From NCBI GenBank assembly GCA_964567045.1, contig CAZMLE010000068.1, forward strand, positions 1-19,442: DNA of 19,442 nt, written 5' to 3'. Below the pieces are notes generated by a model. The model was given only the letters and a program-made list of their open reading frames with translations. It ran no database searches and was not told the DNA's origin. This document shows, in pieces, positions 1-5,554 of this stretch. Origin of the DNA: JAFNGF01 sp964567045 (GTDB taxonomy: Bacteria > Planctomycetota > Phycisphaerae > Sedimentisphaerales > Anaerobacaceae). The first letter of the stretch is position 1. The number at the start of each line of letters is the position of its first letter. The translations under genes were made by a program, and so were the position numbers.

Positions 1-1
1 A

Positions 2-1258
2 CCTACTCAGGCCAAATACGGTGGGGGCAGCGGAACGGCGGACGACCCGTACCAGATCGCTACGGCAGCCGATCTATTGTTGCTGGGCGATAGTCCCGAA
101 GATTACGACAAGCACTTCATCCTGACCGCCGACATCGACCTGGACCCCAATCTGCCCGGCGGAAAGGTATTCGACAAGCCGGTCATTGGCGCTGCTTGGC
201 CTGGTTTCACCGGCGTTTTTGACGGGAATGGCCATAAGCTCTACAGCTACACGGGTGCTGATAGTCTTTTTGGATATGTTAGGCGCTTTAGCGCTGAGAT
301 TAAGAATTTGGGACTTTTTAAGCCTACCGGCACTGGTGACACCTTGCTTGTTGGTGGACTGACAGATGGAACTATATCGAATTGCTACATTCAAGACTGC
401 AACGTATCAAGTTCGTCGTTTTTCGGGACGGGCGGGCTTGTGGTGTCCACCGACGGAACAATTACAGACTGCCACGTTACCGGCCAAATTTCTGGCGGCG
501 GTCATAGTGTGGGCGGGCTGGCAGCGTCCAATGGAGAGAACGGCACCATTACGCGCTGCAGTTTCACTGGCAGTCTTCCGGGTCCCCAAGGCTGTGGCAG
601 CCGCGTGAAAGGCGGACTCGTCGGGGAGAATCGTGGTGGGATTAGTTTCTCCTATTCCACGGGCTCGGTCTCCGGATGTCACACCGGCGGCCTCGTGGGC
701 GTGAACTACGGTGTGGTCTATAGTTGCTATTCCACCAGCGACGTCCAAGGCCAGAGCGGTGCCGGGGGGTTGGTAAGCTCCAACGACGGAATTGTCAGCA
801 ACTGCTACAGCGCAGGCGCGGTCAGCGGCCAGTCTGCTGTCGGTGGGCTGGTGTGCGGCAACAGCCGCACTGTCACCTCCTGCTTCTGGGATACCCAAAC
901 CTCAGGCCAGGCCAAAAGCGCCGGTGGCACAGGCAAGACCACAGCGGAGATGCAGACTGCCACAACGTTTCTGGAAGCCGGTTGGGACTTCGTTGGTGAA
1001 ATGGAGAATGGAACGGAAAACATCTGGACAATCTGCGAAGTGTTGGATTATCTTAAATTAGCCTGGCAATTCGTTATAGGAGACTATAACGGCGATGGTC
1101 ACACGGACTTTATGGACTTTTGCATATTTGGCCAGCGCTGGCTCGGAACCGATAGCAGTTTCTGGTGCCCAGGCGGCGGGACGGATTTGACAAACGACGC
1201 CCTGGTCAACTGGCAAGACCTGATGGCCTTTGCCGAGAGCTGGCTTCAGCAGCAGTAA
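2..1258 (+). CDS. GLUG-repeat secreted protein with C-terminal dockerin-like domain (5' end outside window)
   Basis: The frame is open from base 2, so the gene starts before the window; a TTG at 77 is not needed as a start. The first visible residues (YGGGSGTADDPYQIATAADL, then LTADIDLDPN and FTGVFDGNGHKL) are the usual opening of GLUG-type surface proteins. About six GLUG-like repeats follow between roughly bases 350 and 880, each with a GGL-V/A-x-x-N-x-G-x-I core followed by a C-Y/F-S-x-G segment. The C-terminal part (about 1079-1258) has a dockerin-like pair: GDYNGDGHTDFMDFCIFGQRWL and a second, weaker half ending in FAESWL. GLUG proteins are normally exported and cell-surface or adhesin-like, and the dockerin-like tail suggests attachment or calcium binding. 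The substrate or partner cannot be read from the sequence. A separate orphan dockerin tail begins directly at the stop codon. Confidence 0.85.
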   Translation, partial: PTQAKYGGGSGTADDPYQIATAADLLLLGDSPEDYDKHFILTADIDLDPNLPGGKVFDKPVIGAAWPGFTGVFDGNGHKLYSYTGADSLFGYVRRFSAEIKNLGLFKPTGTGDTLLVGGLTDGTISNCYIQDCNVSSSSFFGTGGLVVSTDGTITDCHVTGQISGGGHSVGGLAASNGENGTITRCSFTGSLPGPQGCGSRVKGGLVGENRGGISFSYSTGSVSGCHTGGLVGVNYGVVYSCYSTSDVQGQSGAGGLVSSNDGIVSNCYSAGAVSGQSAVGGLVCGNSRTVTSCFWDTQTSGQAKSAGGTGKTTAEMQTATTFLEAGWDFVGEMENGTENIWTICEVLDYLKLAWQFVIGDYNGDGHTDFMDFCIFGQRWLGTDSSFWCPGGGTDLTNDALVNWQDLMAFAESWLQQQ

Positions 1259-1410
1259 CGTATGAGTTAGCTGATGGCTCTACGAGTCCTCTGGCCAGTT
1301 GGTCTGGAAGACCATTGTTGCCGGGGGACATCAACTGCGACTACAGAGGGGACTTCGCAGGTTCTGTGATCGTAGCTTTGCACTGGCTGGAGGATAACAT
1401 AGCACAATAG
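1258..1410 (+). pseudogene. orphan dockerin-like tail downstream of the GLUG gene
   Basis: In a different frame from the preceding gene, the translation runs from about base 1258 to a TAG at 1408-1410. It reads TYELADGSTSPLASWSGRPL, then LPGDINCDYRGDFAG and VALHWLEDNIAQ. LPGDIN-C-D followed by a VALHWLE end is the shape of a Phycisphaerae-type dockerin tail, but the acidic loop is degraded (DYRGDFAGS in place of D-G-x-V-D-x-x-D). There is no start codon or ribosome binding site for it. I read it as the 3' end of a lost or recombined surface-protein gene. It is short, so chance resemblance is possible. Confidence 0.5.
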
Positions 1411-1680
1411 CTGCAGCGGTATTGCACTACTTTGTCCTTTGGAGGAGGAAATATCCCAAGTGTAACAGTTGAAATTGTCGACATGTAGCTCCGCTTCTTT
1501 CACAGATTTGATTACCTTGCATCCGCATATGTCGCCGACGGCTATACCTACCCCAGGCAATACTCGCGTGGGCAGAAGAGATAACACAGAGAGAAACAAA
1601 CAGATCGGTTTTTGCTATGCAATTTCTGCTGCCTTGTTAGAGTATGTCCGGATCGGTCTTGCCAGCTGAGGCCAGTAGAA
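1411..1680. other. intergenic stretch without recognisable gene
   Basis: This is low-complexity-free spacer between the dockerin remnant and the integrase relic. An AG-rich GGAGGAGGAAA at 1440-1450 looks like a ribosome binding site but is followed by no convincing reading frame. I see no tRNA, terminator or repeat. Confidence 0.4.
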
Positions 1681-1686
1681 AGGAGG
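1681..1686 (+). promoter_or_regulatory. Shine-Dalgarno site fixing the integrase start
   Basis: A perfect AGGAGG lies five bases (TTGAC) before the ATG at 1692. It decides for that start over the ATG at 1644, which has no such site and would add 16 residues that do not look like integrase. Confidence 0.75.
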
Positions 1687-1691
1687 TTGAC

Positions 1692-2321
1692 ATGAAAAAT
1701 CTGGTGAAAACCTGGCTAAGACAAAATAAGAGAGGAGCGTATGTCTATTATCTGCGTTGGATGGCAGAAGATGGTTGTGAGAAGTATCAGTCCTTAGGCC
1801 ATTGTGACAAACGAGAGGCCGAGCGTCAACGACGTGAAAAACAGATCGAACTTGTAAGCAACGCTAAACAACCTGAAAAGATGAGGCTCAGCGAGCTGCT
1901 GGAGGATTACTTGCAGCGGACACGAACACAAATCGAACCCTCGACTGCGAGAGCTGCTACATATGGCATGGGCGATTTGATCGCAGCTGTTGGGAATATC
2001 CACGCTGACAGGGTCACTTACAAGCACTGTGAGCGATTCCATCAGTATTGTGCTGACAGAGGGTTGCGGCTGGCATCGGTCAACACTCACATCAAGTTGG
2101 CCAAGCGTATAGACAGCCCTTACCTTATCGGCAGGCGTTCAAGCGACTGGCTGAAGATCAAGGTCGCTCAGACCGCCGAGTTTGAGGTTATTGGTTGTGT
2201 TCCGATGCGAGGTGAAAAAGCCATAAGGGTTCGGCAAAAGAGGCCTTTTTGCCTAAAAAACTGTATTATCGTATGCCAATATCATGAGGTACTACCCGTA
2301 AAACTGAAAGGTCAAAATTAA
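1692..2321 (+). pseudogene. chimeric relic: tyrosine integrase N-terminal half fused to DNA ligase motif-V fragment
   Basis: Residues 1-about 137 match the N-terminal part of a phage-type tyrosine recombinase. They carry an arm-binding-like opening (AYVYYLRWMAEDGCEKYQSL, then a basic helix KREAERQRREKQIE) and a SAM-like core-binding region (MRLSELLEDYLQRTRTQIEPS, HADRVTYKHCERFHQYC, LRLASVNTHIK). The catalytic domain with R-H-x-x-R-Y is absent. From about residue 140 (base 2109) the protein becomes IDSPYLIGRRSSDWLKIK followed by EFEVIGC. That is the conserved segment before and including motif V of ATP-dependent DNA ligases (S-P-Y-x-x-G-R-R-S-x-x-W-L-K-I-K). The ligase nucleotidyl-lysine motif I (K-x-D-G) is absent. 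The last 30 residues resemble nothing. Neither half can be active, so this looks like the scar of a deletion that joined two genes. The start and ribosome binding site are intact, so a short protein could still be made. Confidence 0.7.
2233..2253. repeat. small hairpin at the end of the ligase fragment
   Basis: GGCAAAA (2233-2239) and TTTTGCC (2247-2253) are perfectly complementary around a 7-base loop, followed by an A-rich run. It could be a weak terminator on the reverse strand or a chance palindrome inside the degraded coding tail. Confidence 0.25.
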
Positions 2322-2407
2322 AATTCAAAACGCGAAACTTCAACAAATAAATGTCCCCAAATCGCAAACAACATTATTATTAGGATCATTAATTGGCTGG
2401 ATAGGTT

Positions 2408-3145
2408 ATGAATGAAACCTTAAAAGTTGTTGGGCTCGTTAAAGAATACGGCTCATTCAGAGCAGTGGATAATATTACATTTGCCGTAAAGCCGGGTGAA
2501 ATAGTCGGTCTGCTTGGGCCGAACGGCGCCGGAAAAACGACCACGATTAATATGATTTTGGGAATCCTTGAACCCACCTATGGCTCAATAGAAATCCTTG
2601 GCAAGAATTTAAAGGAACACCGCACTGAAATTGTAAAACAAATGAATTTTGCGGCAGTTTATGCCCAGATGCCTGGTAATCTCACCGTGCGCCAAAACCT
2701 GTATGTTTTCGGCCGGCTGTACCAGGTCCGGAATCTGAAAGAAAAAATAAAATTTCTTCTGCGTGATTTTGATTTGGATACCTTTGCGAAGACTAAGGCG
2801 GGTCTGCTTTCTTCAGGTGAGCTGACCCGCTTTAATTTGGCAAAAGCCCTGATTAACGAACCATCGTTACTGCTGCTTGACGAACCGACCGCCTCTTTGG
2901 ATCCAAGCGTCGCCAATTTTATCCGCAAAAGAATAAAAAATTGGGTGGCGGAAACGCAAACAACTGTCTTGTGGACTTCGCATAATATGTACGAGATCGA
3001 GGCCGTCTGCGACCGGGTTCTATTTCTTTCACATGGCAAGATATTGCTCAGCGGCAATCCGCGAACCCTGCCGGCCGAACACGGGAAAAAGGATTTGGAA
3101 GAATTGTTCATAAGCGCAGCCAGAGAACCCCTTTCATTCCTGTAG
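2408..3145 (+). CDS. ABC transporter ATP-binding protein (ABC-2 exporter type)
   Basis: A 245-residue nucleotide-binding domain with every canonical element. Walker A is GPNGAGKTT (37-45), the Q-loop glutamine is in YAQMPG (Gln87), the signature is LSSGE (134-138), Walker B is LLLLDE (154-159) followed by the D-loop SLD, and the switch histidine is His192 in WTSHNM. The length and the tail after the H-loop fit ATPases that work with ABC-2 type permeases in exporting drugs, lipids or polysaccharides, rather than importers. It would hydrolyse ATP at the inner face of the cytoplasmic membrane and power the permease encoded 16 bases downstream. No strong ribosome binding site precedes the ATG at 2408 (only a weak AGG). 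The gene is visibly AT-richer than the glycosidase genes downstream, suggesting a different origin. The substrate is unknown. Confidence 0.92.
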   Translation: MNETLKVVGLVKEYGSFRAVDNITFAVKPGEIVGLLGPNGAGKTTTINMILGILEPTYGSIEILGKNLKEHRTEIVKQMNFAAVYAQMPGNLTVRQNLYVFGRLYQVRNLKEKIKFLLRDFDLDTFAKTKAGLLSSGELTRFNLAKALINEPSLLLLDEPTASLDPSVANFIRKRIKNWVAETQTTVLWTSHNMYEIEAVCDRVLFLSHGKILLSGNPRTLPAEHGKKDLEELFISAAREPLSFL

Positions 3146-3161
3146 TAAGGTCGCCGAACCT

Positions 3162-3980
3162 ATGAAAGATCGATATATGAGCATTTCAAGAATTTACGCC
3201 GTTTTTATACGCCAGGTTTTTCTGATAAAAAGTAATCCCACCAGGCTGGTGAGCATGTTTTTGTGGATAATAATAGACGTGGTTCTATGGGGCTTTATCA
3301 CCAAGTACCTTGGCAGCCTGGGCAGAGATACTTTCAGTTTCGTTAATATCATCTTGGGCGCTATTATTCTTTGGGGATTTACCACCCGCATCGAGCATGG
3401 CATTATGACCACTTTTTTGGAAGATATCTGGTCGCGAAATTTTATAAACTATTTTGCTTCGCCGCTTAAAATAAACGAATATATATCCGGTTTAGTGGTG
3501 ACAAGCATCGCCATGGGCGTCTGCGGTCTTTTGCTTATGCTATTAATTGCTGGCCTGTGTTTCGGCTATAATATCTTTAGAATCGGCTTGTTTCTTCTTC
3601 CCTTTCTTTTGATACTTTTTATTTTTGGCATGGCGATGGGCATTTTCGTATCAGCGCTCATTTTCCGATTAGGGCCTGCTGCCGAATGGATCGGCTGGCC
3701 TATTCCTATGGTGCTTTCTGTGTTTTCCGGAGTTTTTTATCCGGTTTCTAATTTGCCTAATTTTTTGCGGATTTTCTCCAGAGTAATTCCCGCCTCTTAT
3801 GTTTTTGAAAGCATGAGGGCTATCCTTGCACGTGGATTATTTTCCAGCAGACTTGTTATATACCTTTGTATCGGGTTGGCTTTATCTTGTACTTATCTTT
3901 TGGTGACCTACTTTTTCTTTATTAGAGTTTACCGTTATAATCTAAAACACGGCACAATCGCTCGCTTTAACATCGAATAA
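3162..3980 (+). CDS. ABC-2 type transporter permease
   Basis: A 272-residue integral membrane protein with about six hydrophobic segments: roughly residues 25-45, 55-72, 105-133, 138-163, 175-195 and 230-252. The segment WIGWPIPMVLSVFSGVFYPV followed by SNLPNFLRIFSRVIPASYVF is the typical ABC-2 membrane hallmark near the fifth helix. It pairs with the ATPase 16 bases upstream as a two-gene operon. A second in-frame ATG at 3177 (MSISRIYAVF) would remove only five residues, and neither start has a strong ribosome binding site. Base composition matches the ATPase gene and differs from the GC-rich block that follows. The cargo cannot be deduced: there is no neighbouring glycosyltransferase or immunity gene. 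Confidence 0.9.
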   Translation: MKDRYMSISRIYAVFIRQVFLIKSNPTRLVSMFLWIIIDVVLWGFITKYLGSLGRDTFSFVNIILGAIILWGFTTRIEHGIMTTFLEDIWSRNFINYFASPLKINEYISGLVVTSIAMGVCGLLLMLLIAGLCFGYNIFRIGLFLLPFLLILFIFGMAMGIFVSALIFRLGPAAEWIGWPIPMVLSVFSGVFYPVSNLPNFLRIFSRVIPASYVFESMRAILARGLFSSRLVIYLCIGLALSCTYLLVTYFFFIRVYRYNLKHGTIARFNIE

Positions 3981-4320
3981 AGAACACGGACGGACAGAAA
4001 CTATGCTCTCTTGGGCTGACTTAGCAGCCGTATTCTCGGAGGCAACATGTCCCGATTCTGCTTCCTTGTCGAACAACTCATTAAAGTGGGAGCATGCGAT
4101 CTGTCTGGCATCGCGTATGAAGTTTGTGAAAAACCAAATGAAGAGAAACTCGTTAAATAGTAACAATAGAGCATACCGGCCTCGGCTGGCTCAGAGCAGC
4201 AAAGCTCTGCTCAGACGCTTCACCAAGGCTGGCAGGCACCAGAGCATTTCCAGATTGTCAGCCTTAAGTCGGTCGCAGAACTGCTGGACACAACCCGCTC
4301 CTCGTTTCGTTGCCCGGCGA
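3981..4320. other. junction zone without recognisable function
   Basis: This stretch lies between the ABC pair and the point where oxidoreductase homology begins. The oxidoreductase frame happens to stay open back to an ATG at 4003, but the encoded 106 residues (basic, Ser-rich, no Rossmann fold) do not resemble the family. It contains one short frame with a ribosome binding site (4047-4160). In that same frame after its stops, a segment reads FQIVSLKSVAELLDTTRSSF (about 4240-4300). This vaguely recalls a helix-turn-helix or reverse-transcriptase N-terminal region, too weak to call. Confidence 0.4.
4047..4160 (+). CDS. possible 37-residue peptide of unknown function
   Basis: An ATG at 4047 is preceded by GGAGG at 4038-4042 with a short four-base spacing, and the frame runs to TAG at 4158-4160. 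The product begins MSRFCFLVEQLIKVG and ends EEKLVK. It shows no signal peptide, membrane segment or motif that I recognise. It may be the start of a truncated gene left at the junction between the ABC pair and the oxidoreductase. Only the ribosome binding site supports it. Confidence 0.25.
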   Translation: MSRFCFLVEQLIKVGACDLSGIAYEVCEKPNEEKLVK

Positions 4321-5454
4321 GGCGTATTCGACAAATTCCCCAATGCCACCCGCTACCACGATTTCCGCGAGATGTTCGACAAGGAGGCGAAGAACTTCGA
4401 CGCGGTTATCGTGGCCACGCCGGATCACACGCACACGCTCGTTTTGATGGCTGCGCTCCAACTCAAGAAACACATTTACTGCGCCAAGCCGGTGACCCAC
4501 ACGATTGGTGAGGCTCGCAGAGTGCGCGCGGCAGCGCTCGCGGCTAAAGGAATCGTCACCAAGACCAGCGCACAGTCCTCCGGCACGGACGCCGCTCGCA
4601 GCACGTCCGAGATTCTGATGTCGGGCATTCTCGGTTCGGTGCACGAGCTGCACATCTGGACGAGTCACCCGATTTACCCGTGTTCCCTGGCCCGACCGAA
4701 CGAAACCCAGACTCCGCCTGCGGGCATGAACTGGGATTTGTGGATCGGTCCTGCTCCGCTCCGGCCCTATCACTCGGCTTACCATCCGGAAAACTGGTGG
4801 CCGTGGTGGGACTTCGGCGGCGGAACGGTTGGCGACATAGCCTGCCACACGCTCCACATTTTCTTCAAAGAACTGCAACTGGGCTCGCCATCTCGCGTTT
4901 ATGGCTGCGGTTCCACCCGCTACGATGGATTCATGAAGCGCGTCGAGACGCCGGAATGCCAGGGCAACTCGAACATCGTCACGTGGGAATTCCCGGCGCG
5001 CGGCAGCTTGCCGCCGCTCAAGGTGCATTGGTACGATGGAGGCATGAAACCGTTGCCGCCGGATGGAGTCCCGCCCAACGCGCTGATGCGGCGCGATGGA
5101 CTTCTCTTCGTCGGCGAGAAAGGCACGATGGTCAGTGGCTTTTACGGGAACGCCCGGCCACTGCTGTTGGCGCCAAAGGAAAAATTCCAAGACTTCCAGC
5201 CCCCGCCGAAGACCATGCGCCGCTGCGACCAGGACGACCATTACACCGAATGGACGACGGCCTGCAAAACCGGCACGGAAACCGTCTGCCCCATCGAGTT
5301 CGGCTGCGAGATGACCGAGATGGCGCTGCTCGGGGCGCTGGCCTTGCGTGCCGGGGTGCCGCTCGAATGGAACGCCAAGGCCATGCGCGTGACCAACCAT
5401 GACGACGTGAACCGATACGTGGATCCGCCGTACCGCGCCGGATGGCAATTGTAG
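4321..5454 (+). pseudogene. Gfo/Idh/MocA-family oxidoreductase, N-terminally truncated
   Basis: Homology begins abruptly at GVFDKFPNATRYHDFREMFD and continues to the natural end YRAGWQL at 5454. It includes FDAVIVATPDHTH, the catalytic-lysine region YCAKPVTHTIGEARRV (family norm E-K-P; here Glu is Ala but Lys is kept), the substrate-domain segment GGGTVGDIACHTLH, and the C-terminal DDHYTEWTTACKTG and LGALALRAG segments. The usual export signal, the G-x-G-x-x-G dinucleotide motif and the first strand of the Rossmann fold are missing, about 70-90 residues short. The frame remains open back to 4003, but that stretch is unrelated sequence. Family members oxidise or reduce sugars with NAD(P), and this subtype often sits beside glycosidase genes, as here. 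Without the dinucleotide motif it is unlikely to bind cofactor normally. I judge it broken at its 5' end, either by recombination or by assembly. Confidence 0.8.
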
Positions 5455-5501
5455 CGAGAGTCATTTATGGATAGATTTCAGTGCCACCCCTTGTTCATTG
5501 G

Positions 5502-5528
5502 GCGCTGCGAACGCCGTGTTCGCGGCGC
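5502..5528. repeat. 11-bp stem hairpin between the oxidoreductase and GH2 genes
   Basis: GCGCTGCGAAC (5502-5512) pairs with GTTCGCGGCGC (5518-5528) around a five-base loop, with one G-T wobble. It ends 12 bases before the GGAGG of the GH2 gene. With no T-run after it, it is not a classical terminator. It could stabilise or separate the mRNA segments of the two genes. Confidence 0.5.
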
Positions 5529-5554
5529 AAGAACGAAGATTGGAGGAAAACAGA

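Noticed and set aside
1267..1599. Reverse-strand frame of 110 codons
   Set aside because: It overlaps the dockerin-like remnant on the other strand, is Cys-rich without pattern, and has no ribosome binding site.
2109..2230. Functional DNA ligase
   Set aside because: Only the motif V neighbourhood is present. The nucleotidyl-lysine motif and the OB-fold are missing.
4240..4300. Possible reverse-transcriptase N-terminal fragment (FQIVSLKSVAELLDTTRSSF)
   Set aside because: The likeness is one short helix-like stretch with no Y-x-D-D or other catalytic motif. It is recorded only as an unexplained segment.
4264..5448. Long reverse-strand open frame (394 codons) opposite the oxidoreductase
   Set aside because: It is the antisense shadow of a GC-rich gene. 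The composition is Arg/His/Val-rich with no motif, and the plus-strand homology is clear.
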